A stretch of DNA of 64,000 bases from Bacteroidota bacterium. Its GTDB lineage: Bacteria > Bacteroidota > Bacteroidia > UKL13-3. The notes beneath the pieces are model-generated. The model was not told the origin of the DNA and searched no databases. It saw nothing but the letters and a program-made list of their open reading frames with translations. The DNA lies in NCBI GenBank assembly GCA_947464275.1, contig CANHVU010000017.1:1-64000 (forward strand). The letters are read 5' to 3'. The translations under genes and the position numbers were made by a program. Below, piece after piece: positions 1 to 8,113 of this stretch. Within the stretch, counting starts at the first letter, position 1, and each line of letters opens with the position of its first letter.

Positions 1-2100
1 AGAACAAGTGCTCGATATGATTACATTATAATTGGTGGCAGTATCTAAAATGGTAGTTGCATTAAATCTCAAAGTATCGGTTGTTGCACCAGTAATATTT
101 AAACCATTTACCAAGTTTACATTTCCTCTACGCCATTGGTAAGTCAATCCCGAACCAGTTGCTTTGGTTATAAATCTTGCTGGGCTTCCTAAACAAACTG
201 TTTGGTTACTAGGGTTAGTTGTTATAACAGTATTATTTAAATACAATGAAACATTATTCGAAGTATCTTTAGGTGCACAAACGCCAGTAATGATAACATT
301 GTAATTAGAAGCAGTATCGCTAATTGTAACACCATTAATTTTTAAAGTATCGCTTGTAGCTCCTTGTATATTTCCACCATTAACTAAATTAACCGAACCT
401 TTGCGCCATTGAAAAGTAACTCCAGTTCCAGAAGTAGTTACAGAAAAAATAATATTACTGCCTAAACAAGCGGTTTTATTAATTGGTTCCGTAGTTATAA
501 TTGGTGAATTAATTTTTAAAGAAACACCAATAGTTGTATCGCTTGGGTTTACATTACCTATAATTACAACATTGTAATTTGATGCAGTATCGGCATAAGT
601 AACAGGAAAAATGGTTAAAGTATCGTTTGTTACTCCTGAAATATTAGCGCTATTTACTAGATTTACACTTCCTTTACGCCACTGAAAAGTAAGGTTTGTA
701 CCAGCAGCATTTACTATAAACCTGGCAGTATCGCCTAAACAAACTAATTTAGCAATTGGTGGAGTAATAACAAAGGGAGCATTAGGAGCATTGGCAGTCA
801 TTGCATTTACATTTACAGCTCCAACTGTAGTTAATGCTCTTCCATCTAATAATGAACCAACAGCAAAATTAATGGCTCCATTATTTGCAATGATAGTTCC
901 TCTAAAAATTGAGTAATCATTAACACTTACAGCTCCATTTACTAACCAATATACATTACGCGATTTGGTGCCATTGGTTAAAACCACATTCGAATATGTG
1001 CTTGTAGAAAGGGCTCCAAATATTTTTATGACAAATACGGCATTAGGATTCCCTTCTCCGTTTAGGAATAATGTATCTGTTAGTGCAGTTGCAGCATTTA
1101 ATAAATAGGTATGAGGAGTAAGTACTAAATTTTTACCAAATTGAGCTGGAAAAAGTAATTCTATATCAGCAGGTAAAGCATTTAAATAAGTATATACTGT
1201 GTTTAAATCTGACGAACATTGAATAGTTGAAAGGTCAGGTATTGGATGAATTACACCATTCACAAATAAAGGATTAAAACCAGTTGTTAAACCACTATTG
1301 GTTCCAACATCTCCAGTAATGTGCGTTGCGCCAGTATTGGTTACAGGCCCAATTGAAGAGAATAATGCATAATTTGCAGTTGTTCCTAAGGGAGGTGCTG
1401 ATGGTCCAGTTAAAAATGGACTTCCGCAACCTATAGGAGTAGAGGCCATTACTCCATTAATAGAAATTGCTCCAGCAGTTGTAAAAGCTCTGCCTTCTAA
1501 GGTATCGCCTGCACTCATATTGATGGCAGCATTATTGGTTATAATGGTACCACGCATGGTAACTCCTATTGCCATATTAGTTAATCCTTCTATTTTCCAA
1601 AACACATTACAAGCCAAAGCACCATTAATCAGTTTTACTTTAGCATTTGCAGCAGCTGAAAAAGCTCCTTGAAGTTTAAATATAAAAACTGCATTGGGAT
1701 TTCCCTGTGCATTTAAAGTTAATACATTAGTTAATGTAGATGCACCAGTTACTGAGTAAACACCAGGTAATAAAGTATCTCCACCAAGAGAAGGTGAAGG
1801 AAAAAAAGTGGCTGTGGTTCCTGCCAACTGATTATAGGCTGATAGTACTGCAGTAGAACAAGCAGCTGTAGCCAAATTCTGCGATTGCATAATGCCATTT
1901 ACATTACCAAAGTTAGTACTTGCTCCAACATTAGAACCAACATTTCCGGTTACTTGCGATATGCCGGTATTAGTTATTGCACCTACAGAGGTGAATAATA
2001 CAAAACCAGTAGCAGTGCCCAGAGTTGGAGCTTGTCCATAATTTATTTTGGGTAAAAATAATAGGACAATTGCTATTAAATAGAGTAGTTTATTTTTCAT
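1..2100 (-). CDS. Secreted protein with two ice-binding-like (DUF3494) domains and Ig-like repeats, partial
   Basis: The frame is open from the ATG at 2098-2100 to the window edge: 700 residues with no stop, so the C-terminus lies outside. A signal peptide (MKNKLLYLIAIVLLF..., ending near NYGQ) is followed by two DUF3494 domains, about residues 25-220 and 225-430. Each shows the family marks: a start like APTLGTATGFVLF, then ITNTG...VTGNVG, GNPNAVFIFKL, ACNVFWKIEG, RGTIITNNAAINM and LEGRAFT. After that come Ig-like units of about 85 residues, recognisable by TFQWRKGSVNLVN and DTASNYNV; two are complete and the third is cut by the edge. DUF3494 proteins include ice-binding and ice-adhesion proteins, but many homologues are simply surface adhesins. 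A C-terminal T9SS sorting domain is expected but not visible. Function on ice is inference. Confidence 0.9.
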   Translation of the reverse strand, partial: MKNKLLYLIAIVLLFLPKINYGQAPTLGTATGFVLFTSVGAITNTGISQVTGNVGSNVGASTNFGNVNGIMQSQNLATAACSTAVLSAYNQLAGTTATFFPSPSLGGDTLLPGVYSVTGASTLTNVLTLNAQGNPNAVFIFKLQGAFSAAANAKVKLINGALACNVFWKIEGLTNMAIGVTMRGTIITNNAAINMSAGDTLEGRAFTTAGAISINGVMASTPIGCGSPFLTGPSAPPLGTTANYALFSSIGPVTNTGATHITGDVGTNSGLTTGFNPLFVNGVIHPIPDLSTIQCSSDLNTVYTYLNALPADIELLFPAQFGKNLVLTPHTYLLNAATALTDTLFLNGEGNPNAVFVIKIFGALSTSTYSNVVLTNGTKSRNVYWLVNGAVSVNDYSIFRGTIIANNGAINFAVGSLLDGRALTTVGAVNVNAMTANAPNAPFVITPPIAKLVCLGDTARFIVNAAGTNLTFQWRKGSVNLVNSANISGVTNDTLTIFPVTYADTASNYNVVIIGNVNPSDTTIGVSLKINSPIITTEPINKTACLGSNIIFSVTTSGTGVTFQWRKGSVNLVNGGNIQGATSDTLKINGVTISDTASNYNVIITGVCAPKDTSNNVSLYLNNTVITTNPSNQTVCLGSPARFITKATGSGLTYQWRRGNVNLVNGLNITGATTDTLRFNATTILDTATNYNVIISSTCS

Positions 2101-2116
2101 TATAAAGTTATTATTT

Positions 2117-2132
2117 GTGAAAGAATTTTCAC
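2117..2132. other. Small inverted repeat upstream of the ice-binding-like gene
   Basis: GTGAAA-gaat-TTTCAC is a 6-bp inverted repeat about 17-32 bp upstream of the start codon at 2100, so it would lie in the 5' leader or at the promoter of the ice-binding-like gene. It could be an operator half-site pair or chance in AT-rich DNA. Confidence 0.25.
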
Positions 2133-2269
2133 ATGGTAAAGGTGCTGTAAATACTATACCTTACACTTACATTAATAACTTATACTCTTATATAAATCAC
2201 ATATAATTTTATAGCTTTTTATTGTGGTACAAAATCATTTAAACTTAAATCATACATTGGACAAATAAG

Positions 2270-2440
2270 TAGTGCCTTTAAGGGGATTTTGTAGTTAGTT
2301 TGCAGTTCTTAGTACTAAGTACTTAGTTTTTTCACTCCTTAAGTTTTGATTGTAGTTGAGTTGATAATTTCTATTATCTTAATTAAATAAATCTTAGTTC
2401 AGACAATTTATAAATAAGTATCGCTCCTATGGAGCTTTTT
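2270..2440. repeat. Short GC-rich palindromes and TAG-rich tract
   Basis: This gene-free stretch holds AGTGCCTTTAAGGGGATTTT (2271-2290), a TAG-rich tract (about 2290-2325) and ATCGCTCCTATGGAGCTTTT (2420-2439). The core GCTCC-tat-GGAGC is a 5-bp hairpin. The same pair of motifs recurs in the same order at 15811-15880, so this is a dispersed intergenic repeat family rather than a single-copy operator. Confidence 0.6.
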
Positions 2441-2546
2441 ATTTTGTCTATTTGATGGTAGTTGTGTTAATCGTCTTAATTTATTACAGGTGAGGCCAGG
2501 CTGCAATGGTCGCAAAAGAAGAATCAAATAAATCACAGTTCTGATA

Positions 2547-2731
2547 ATTGCGCGGGAGACTTTGCGCAATCTGCGCTATCTGCGGGAAACATTCGCTTGA
2601 GATTGCTTCTCTACGTTCGCAATGACGTTCCCTAACGTTTAAGTTAAAATCATGTCGATCATTTTTATCAAATAAATCACAGTTCAAATAATGGAGTAAA
2701 AAGTTGCGGTGAGTACACCGACCTTGGACAA
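2547..2731. repeat. Composite intergenic repeat, copy a (without nested palindrome)
   Basis: First of five copies of a composite repeat of roughly 200 bp. Modules in order: GCGGGAGACTTTGCGCAATC; the core GAGATTGCTTCTCTACGTTC followed by GCAATGACGTTCCC; TAAGTTAAAATCATGTCGAT; TCAAATAAATCACAGTTC; and an end module TGCGGTGAGTACACCGACC then TTGGACAAA. The core read on the minus strand gives the peptide RHCERREAIS, a hallmark of a widespread class of bacterial intergenic repeats (known from experience of genomes, not searched here). This copy has no inserted palindrome and serves as the empty-site reference for the others. Confidence 0.8.
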
Positions 2732-2795
2732 AAAACCACGAACTATTTTCAAATGCTTATAATTTACTAAAAATATAAAAATATGGCGAGTGTTG

Positions 2796-2900
2796 GGCAG
2801 ACAATAAAGCGGGCCGTGCTTCTGGACATGTGGGAGGGTAGCTTTTTATTGTCTAGCGTTTTTGCATACTTTTTGGGCAATGCAAAAAGTATGAAGATAA
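2796..2900. repeat. Double stem-loop element
   Basis: Two inverted repeats lie side by side. AGACAATAAAGC (about 2797-2808) pairs with GCTTTTTATTGTCT (about 2841-2855). CATACTTTTT (2868-2877) pairs exactly with AAAAAGTATG (2890-2899). An overlapping 71-codon plus-strand reading frame (2783-2998) runs through this and into repeat copy b; it looks repeat-derived and I do not call it a gene. Probably a remnant of a dispersed structured element. Confidence 0.5.
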
Positions 2901-2903
2901 AAC

Positions 2904-3098
2904 GGGTGCGGAAAACTCTGCGTAATCAGCGAGAAACTTTTGTTCGCTTGAGATTGCTTCTCTACGATCGCAATGACGTTCCCGAACGTTTAAGTTAAAA
3001 TCATGACGATCATTTTAATCAAATAAATCACAGTTCAGACAAAGGGTTAAAAAGGTGCGGTGAGTGCCGATAGCTATCGGCAACCGACCTTGGACAAA
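2904..3098. repeat. Composite intergenic repeat, copy b (with nested palindrome)
   Basis: Second copy, with the same module order as copy a. The end module carries an extra perfect 16-bp palindrome GCCGATAGCTATCGGC at 3066-3081 between TGAGT and AACCGACC, where copy a has only a few bases. Confidence 0.8.
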
Positions 3099-3132
3099 TT
3101 ATCTTAATCAAATAAATTATCGTTCTGATTAT

Positions 3133-3353
3133 TGCGCGGGAAACTCTGCGTAATCTGCGCAGTCAGCGGGAAAAAATCTGTTCGATTGAGATTGCTTCGT
3201 TTCCGATAGCAATCGGAATCGCAATGACGCTATTTTCCGCACATTTAAGTTAGCTTCATGTCGATCATTTTAATCAAAAAAATCATAGTTCAGACAAAGG
3301 GGTTAAAAAGGTGCGGTGAGTGCCGATAGCTATCGGCAACCGACCTTGGACAA
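3133..3353. repeat. Composite intergenic repeat, copy c (two nested palindromes)
   Basis: Third copy. It carries the 16-bp palindrome in the end module (3322-3337) and a second, related near-palindrome TTCCGATAGCAATCGGAA at 3201-3218 inside the core, interrupting GATTGCTTC...CGCAATGACG. Two insertions of the same small element at different sites make this the most informative copy. Confidence 0.8.
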
Positions 3354-3363
3354 ATAAACCAAG

Positions 3364-3505
3364 ATGGGTGCACGAAATTCTGCACAATCTGCGGAAAAAA
3401 ATCAGCTTACTTGAGATTGCTTCTCTACGTTCGCAATGACGTTCCCTAACGTTTAAGTTAAAATCATGTCAATCATCTTAATCAAATAAATCATAGTTCG
3501 GACAA
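3364..3505. repeat. Composite intergenic repeat, copy d (lacks end module)
   Basis: Fourth copy, from TGGGTGCACGAAATTCTGC through GAGATTGCTTCTCTACGTTC to ATCATAGTTCGGACAAT. It stops before the GCGGTGAGT end module, so it is a truncated unit. Confidence 0.75.
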
Positions 3506-3525
3506 TTGCGCACGAAACTATCAAC

Positions 3526-3597
3526 CATCAACTATGGACTATCAACTATGGACTATTAACTAAGAACTATTAACTAAGAACTAAGTACTAAAAACTA
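3526..3597 (-). repeat. TAG-rich short-word tract abutting a stop codon
   Basis: On the minus strand the tract starts with the TAG stop of the response-regulator gene (3595-3597) and continues as TAGTTTTTAGTACTTAGTTC and then imperfect ten-base words of the type TAGTTAATAGTTC and TAGTCCATAGTTGA. Comparable tracts begin at the stop codons of adk (49970) and grpE (63357). Confidence 0.65.
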
Positions 3598-4026
3598 CAT
3601 CCTATCCATATACCACTTCACTTCACTTTCTGTTTTTTGCTGTGCTAGTATTTGATTTATATTTTTTTCTAATCTTAAAAAAGCAGTCTCACTTTTTACA
3701 ACATAATCATAGGCTTTGTGATGCATACAGTTTACTGCCACTTGAATTTTATCTTGACTAGAAAGCATAATCACAGGTAAATTTTTATTGTGCTGTTTAA
3801 TTTTATCGAGTGTCTCTAAACCATTGATAGCGCCTTTTACAATTCCATCTAAATGATAATCAAGTACAATAATATCAGGATCTAAAATCAAAGCTTCAAT
3901 ACAAGCTTCTCCTGTGTTAAAAGTAATTATTTCATAATTATCTTTTTCTAAAAACTCTAACTCTAATGATTTTAAAAAAAGAATATCATCATCTACCAAA
4001 AAAAGCCTTGTTTTAGTGCTGCTCAT
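3595..4026 (-). CDS. Single-domain response regulator
   Basis: A 143-residue CheY-like receiver domain with no output domain. The acidic pocket is D12-D14 (LVDDD), the predicted phosphoacceptor is D56 (IIVLDYHLDG), the conserved Ser/Thr is at S89/S90 (MLSSQ) and the conserved Lys is K111 (YVVKSE). The start codon overlaps the end of the upstream hybrid kinase gene by 14 bases, so the two are almost certainly co-translated and the kinase's Hpt domain is the likely phosphate donor. Without an output domain it may act by protein contact or as a phosphate sink. Its TAG stop is the first triplet of a TAG-rich tract. The receiver fold is certain; the partner is inferred from context. Confidence 0.9.
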   Translation of the reverse strand: MSSTKTRLFLVDDDILFLKSLELEFLEKDNYEIITFNTGEACIEALILDPDIIVLDYHLDGIVKGAINGLETLDKIKQHNKNLPVIMLSSQDKIQVAVNCMHHKAYDYVVKSETAFLRLEKNINQILAQQKTESEVKWYMDRM

Positions 4027-6907
4027 TTATTTCGTGCTTTAAATTAATTAATACTTCTTGCAATTCATGACATGATTGATTGCAAACATTTTCAAGTTGT
4101 ATTACCAACTCATTTATACCTTCCGACTTTTGCTGCGTATCAGCAAATTCTTGAACTTTTTTTGCCATTACTTCAAACTCCGAACTCATACCCATAATTG
4201 AAAATGAAGGAATCATTTTATGTACCGATGATTTTAAAGTTCCCCAATCTTTATTGGCAAAACTAGCTTTCATAGAGGCTATAAGTGGTGGGGTTTGTTC
4301 CAAATAAAGTAATATCATTTCCTTCATCAAAACTGGGTTTGATTTAGTTCTATGTGATAAATAACCTAAATCAATATATTTGATTTCATTTCCTACATCT
4401 AAAATTACCGTTGGATTAATTTTTAAGCTTTGGGTAGTTGGTTTTTTTATTAAGCTGATGATTTTGTTGTATAATATTTTTTCATCAATTGGTTTGGCCA
4501 CATAATCATTCATTCCAACTGCATTGCATTTAGCCAAGTCAACAGTGGTTACATCAGCAGTTAAAGCCATGATAGGAATTTTTAAATTCATCTTTTTTCT
4601 TATATAGTCAGTCGCCTCAAAACCGTTCATTTCAGGCATTTGTAAATCCATTAAAATGATATCATATTCCTTATTTTCTAGTCTTTCAATAGCTAATTTT
4701 CCATTTGCAGCAATATCACATTGAAATCCAAAATCATCTAATAAGGTACGCATCAGTAATTGATTTAAGGCAATATCTTCTACCACCAAAACTTTAATAT
4801 CTTTTACTTCGGTATCTATATCCACTATATCCTGCAACTCATCGGCTTTGGCATTTGTCTTAAAAAAATCAAGTGTAAAACTAAATATGGAGCCTTTATC
4901 AATTTCGCTAGTTAATTCTATTTTACCACCTTGGTTTTCTACCAACTGTTTAACAATTGCCAAACCCAAACCCGTGCCTCCATAAAGCCTCGAAGTGCCG
5001 CTGGTAGCTTGTTGAAAGTTTTCAAATATTTTATCTTTTTTACTATTTATAATACCTATTCCAGTATCGGTTACTGCAAATAAAATGGTTACTTTTTTGT
5101 CGTCTTCTTTTACCATTTTTATGCTTACTTTTATAAAACCTTTATTGGTAAACTTAACGGCATTGCTAACTAAATTTAAAATGATTTGATGCAACCTAAC
5201 CGGATCGCCAACTAATACATCTGGAATATTTTCATCATATTCCTTTATAAGTAATAAATTTTTTTCTTCAATTTTTGATTCAAATAAATGAAGCATGGCC
5301 GAAATAGAAGCTGAAAGTTTAAATGGAGTTTTTTCAAAAATCATTTTTCCTGCATCAACTTTTGCCAAATCTAAAATATCGTTTATTAGCACAATAAGCG
5401 CATCACCACTCATTTTGATGGCAGTTAAATATTCCTTTTGCTTGGCAGTTAAATCTGTTTTTAAAATTACTTTTGTAAATCCAATTATGGCATTCATAGG
5501 AGTCCTTATTTCATGGCTCATATTGCTTAAAAACTGTTGCTTGGCTTTAACAGCATCTTTGGCTATACGTGTTGCCTCTTCAGCCTTGGCCTGTGCTTCT
5601 TCTGCAATTATGGTTGCTAATTCAGCAAAAACTTTGGCTTCAATCAATTCTTTTTCAATTCTTTTTTGAACTGTTACATCTCTAGCAACAACTACTGCGC
5701 CTATTACATTTCCTTTACCATCTTTATACAAAGAACCATTAAATAAAACATCCGTTAGTTTACCATCAATCATCGTTAATGGATAATCGGTAACAAATCC
5801 TTTTATAAAAATTTGTTCATATCCTGCTTTTGCTTTTTCGGGTTCGGTAAAATAACTGAGAAATTCTGTACCAATTAATTGCTCTCTATTTTTATCTAAA
5901 ATTTCTAAAGATGCCTGATTCATATCTGTTATTTTTCCTGTTGGAGATATAGTGAATAAAGGATCTAAACTGGCTTCAATCAAACTCCTTGAATATTCTG
6001 CCAATACTTTTTCTACCGCATGTTTTTCTTTTTCCTTGTTCTGAAATTCAAGTTCTTGGTTTGCAATTTTCAGCTTTTCCTCTGATTCCATACGTTTGGT
6101 AATATCAACTCTTATGGCAACATATTTATATGGATTAACACCTTCATTTAAGAAAGGAACAATGGTTGTATCTACCCAATAAAAGGTTCCATCTTTTGCC
6201 TTATTTTTAATTTCGCCTTTCCATATTTTTCCACTACCAATTGTTGCCCACATGGTTTTAAAAAATTCTTTAGGATGAAATCCAGAGTTTAAAATTCTAT
6301 GGTCTTTGCCTAATAATTCTTCTTCACTATATTTAGATATTTTACAGAAATTTTGATTGGCTTTTTTAATAATTCCCTTTTCATTGGTAATGGCAATAAT
6401 TGTTGAAGCATCTAGTGCATCTTGGTATTCTGAAGTTTTCTTTAAACTTGCTTTTAAACGTATTTCAGATAATAACAATTCGTTATTTGCATTAACTAAT
6501 TCAGCCGCACGATTATCTTTTTCAATATTTTGAAATAGCAATTCATTATTTGCAATAATTAATTCGTCAGCGCGTTTAATTTTTTCTTCATCTTGGAAAG
6601 CCAATTCAATATTGGCTATACCAAGCTCTGCTGCACGTTTTTGTTTTTCTTTATTTTGATAAAGTAATTCCTTGTTAGCAATAATTAAATCAGCTGCACG
6701 TTTAACTTTTTCATCATCTTGAAAAGCCAATTCAATATTGGCAATTCCTAGTTCTGCTACACGTTTTTGTTTTTCATCATTTAATAAAATCAATTCATTA
6801 TTGGCAAAGGATAAAGCCAATAATAAACTTTCGTTTTCAGCTTTTTGCAAAACTAATTCGTTGCGAAGCGCTATGTTTGCCTCTTTATCCGAAGTTATAT
6901 CTTTCAT
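4013..6907 (-). CDS. Hybrid sensor histidine kinase with PAS, receiver and Hpt domains
   Basis: A 964-residue hybrid kinase with no obvious membrane segment. Residues 43-147 are five 21-residue coiled-coil units of the form EKxKRAAELxIANxELxFQ. Two PAS domains follow (about 155-275 and 310-420), then a coiled linker. HisKA has the phosphoacceptor H465 in SNMSHEIRTP. The ATPase domain has N582 (SNAVKF), DTGIG at 614-618 and GGTGLGLA near 643-650. A receiver domain has D754 (ILMDLQMPEMNG) and K805, and a C-terminal Hpt domain has H896 (SSVHKMIPS). All phosphorelay residues are present. It is the third gene of a cupin-AraC-kinase-receiver operon, 23 bp after the AraC gene and overlapping the response regulator. 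The cytoplasmic PAS input suggests an internal or redox/small-molecule cue, but the ligand cannot be read from sequence. Confidence 0.95.
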   Translation of the reverse strand: MKDITSDKEANIALRNELVLQKAENESLLLALSFANNELILLNDEKQKRVAELGIANIELAFQDDEKVKRAADLIIANKELLYQNKEKQKRAAELGIANIELAFQDEEKIKRADELIIANNELLFQNIEKDNRAAELVNANNELLLSEIRLKASLKKTSEYQDALDASTIIAITNEKGIIKKANQNFCKISKYSEEELLGKDHRILNSGFHPKEFFKTMWATIGSGKIWKGEIKNKAKDGTFYWVDTTIVPFLNEGVNPYKYVAIRVDITKRMESEEKLKIANQELEFQNKEKEKHAVEKVLAEYSRSLIEASLDPLFTISPTGKITDMNQASLEILDKNREQLIGTEFLSYFTEPEKAKAGYEQIFIKGFVTDYPLTMIDGKLTDVLFNGSLYKDGKGNVIGAVVVARDVTVQKRIEKELIEAKVFAELATIIAEEAQAKAEEATRIAKDAVKAKQQFLSNMSHEIRTPMNAIIGFTKVILKTDLTAKQKEYLTAIKMSGDALIVLINDILDLAKVDAGKMIFEKTPFKLSASISAMLHLFESKIEEKNLLLIKEYDENIPDVLVGDPVRLHQIILNLVSNAVKFTNKGFIKVSIKMVKEDDKKVTILFAVTDTGIGIINSKKDKIFENFQQATSGTSRLYGGTGLGLAIVKQLVENQGGKIELTSEIDKGSIFSFTLDFFKTNAKADELQDIVDIDTEVKDIKVLVVEDIALNQLLMRTLLDDFGFQCDIAANGKLAIERLENKEYDIILMDLQMPEMNGFEATDYIRKKMNLKIPIMALTADVTTVDLAKCNAVGMNDYVAKPIDEKILYNKIISLIKKPTTQSLKINPTVILDVGNEIKYIDLGYLSHRTKSNPVLMKEMILLYLEQTPPLIASMKASFANKDWGTLKSSVHKMIPSFSIMGMSSEFEVMAKKVQEFADTQQKSEGINELVIQLENVCNQSCHELQEVLINLKHEINEQH

Positions 6908-6930
6908 TGTATATACTTTGATTGAAGTTA

Positions 6931-7497
6931 TTAATTACCAATTTCTTCAATTGGATTGCGCCTTTTATCTTTTAATGCTTTAAAATGTGATGGAGTTAAT
7001 CCAGTAACTTTTTTAAATTGATTAGATAAATGAGCCACACTGCTATAATTAAGTTTATAACTTATTTCTGTTAAATTTAACTCATCATAAAGCATTAATT
7101 CCTTAGCTCTTTCTATTTTATGGATTATGATAAACTGCTGAATGGTTATACCTTTTACTTCTGAAAATACATTGGATAAATAGGTATAATCATGGTTCAA
7201 TTTTTCGCTTATATAATCTGAATAATTGGTTTTAGGCAACTCATCGGAGTAATGAACCATTTCAATTATCACATTTTTGATGCGTTCAATTAAAACAGCT
7301 TTTTTATCGTCCATGAGTTCTAAACCAGATTGCATTAAACCAGCTTTTAACTCTTTTCTCTGCTCAGCATTTAAATTTTCCATAATATCAATTTCACCCA
7401 ATTCTACCACAATAAAATGAAGACCAAGTTTTTTCAACTCCTCTTTAACCATCATTTTACAACGAAGGCTAACCATGTATTTTATATAGAGTTTCAT
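6931..7497 (-). CDS. AraC family transcriptional regulator
   Basis: A 188-residue protein whose C-terminal half is an AraC-type double helix-turn-helix: first helix pair around YLSNVFSEVKGITIQQFI, second around LTEISYKLNYSSVAHLSNQF followed by KKVTGLTPSHFK. The N-terminus (MKLYIKYMVSLRCKMMVKEE) is typical of a Bacteroidota subgroup that lacks the sugar-binding cupin of classical AraC. A separate cupin is encoded immediately upstream (46-bp gap), so the effector domain may be supplied by that neighbour; this is inference. Likely regulates its own operon or stress genes. Confidence 0.9.
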   Translation of the reverse strand: MKLYIKYMVSLRCKMMVKEELKKLGLHFIVVELGEIDIMENLNAEQRKELKAGLMQSGLELMDDKKAVLIERIKNVIIEMVHYSDELPKTNYSDYISEKLNHDYTYLSNVFSEVKGITIQQFIIIHKIERAKELMLYDELNLTEISYKLNYSSVAHLSNQFKKVTGLTPSHFKALKDKRRNPIEEIGN

Positions 7498-7543
7498 TTA
7501 ATTGTTTGTTTATTTATTTATTTGAGTTGTTAAATTAATATAA

Positions 7544-7897
7544 CTAATCCTCGTAGCCACTTTTTATAACTGTCGAAATCATTTTAAACTGCTCATTGGC
7601 GTTAAAATTATGCCTTGCATGTGCTGGTATAATTATGCCTTCACCTAACTTTAGTTTATAAAGTTTTTTATTAATAGTAAGTTCAGCTGTGCCATCAATT
7701 ATTTGTATATAAGTATCAAATGGCGATAACTTTTCGGCTAACTCTTCCCCAGCATCAAATGACGTTACAGTAATATTTCCTGTTGATCTTTTAATAATTG
7801 TTTTTGTAACCACAGCATTGGCCATATATTCAATAATTTCTATAATAATGTGTGCTTTTGCCTTTTCTAATTCAACATTATCGTTTTGCTTTTTCAT
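7544..7897 (-). CDS. Small cupin-domain protein
   Basis: A 117-residue single-domain cupin. The two cupin motifs are visible as FDAGEELAEKLSPFDTYIQI and the region around LKLGEGIIIPAHARHNFNA. The His/Glu metal ligands of motif 1 are largely missing, while H106-like residues of motif 2 (PAHARH) are kept, so it may bind a small molecule without a full metal site. It is the first gene of the cupin-AraC-kinase-receiver operon and may sense for the AraC protein. No enzymatic role can be assigned. Confidence 0.8.
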   Translation of the reverse strand: MKKQNDNVELEKAKAHIIIEIIEYMANAVVTKTIIKRSTGNITVTSFDAGEELAEKLSPFDTYIQIIDGTAELTINKKLYKLKLGEGIIIPAHARHNFNANEQFKMISTVIKSGYED

Positions 7898-7980
7898 AAA
7901 GAGTATTTTTTAAAATTAAGTGATACAGAAAACTGATTTAAACAGTATATGAGGATTAAATAAACAAGATGCTGAAAGCA

Positions 7981-8009
7981 AAATATATTTAGATAGAAAT
8001 ATATTTTAA
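7981..8009. promoter_or_regulatory. Repeated AAATATATTT palindrome upstream of cupin operon
   Basis: Two copies of the perfect 10-bp palindrome AAATATATTT separated by six bases lie about 85-110 bp upstream of the cupin start. Spacing of roughly 1.5 helical turns between centres would suit a pair of regulator sites, but the sequence is pure A/T and may be chance. The rest of the 216-bp gap between 7897 and 8114 shows nothing else. Confidence 0.3.
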
Positions 8010-8113
8010 GTTTCACTTAAAAATGCAATGTAGGTCGTTTTTAGGTGTAAATTATTACATATTTCACATATTTTAAATACTTAAAAAATATTTTTAATAA
8101 TACTGATTATTCT

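Noticed and set aside
2484-2687. 67-codon minus-strand frame
   Set aside because: It is translated composite repeat (peptide RHCERREAIS); no start context, signal or conservation argument beyond the repeat.
2783-2998. 71-codon plus-strand frame
   Set aside because: Runs through a stem-loop element and into repeat copy b; looks like chance coding in repeat DNA.
2547-3505. CRISPR array
   Set aside because: Repeats are long, composite and degenerate with no regular short repeat and unique spacers, and there are no cas genes.
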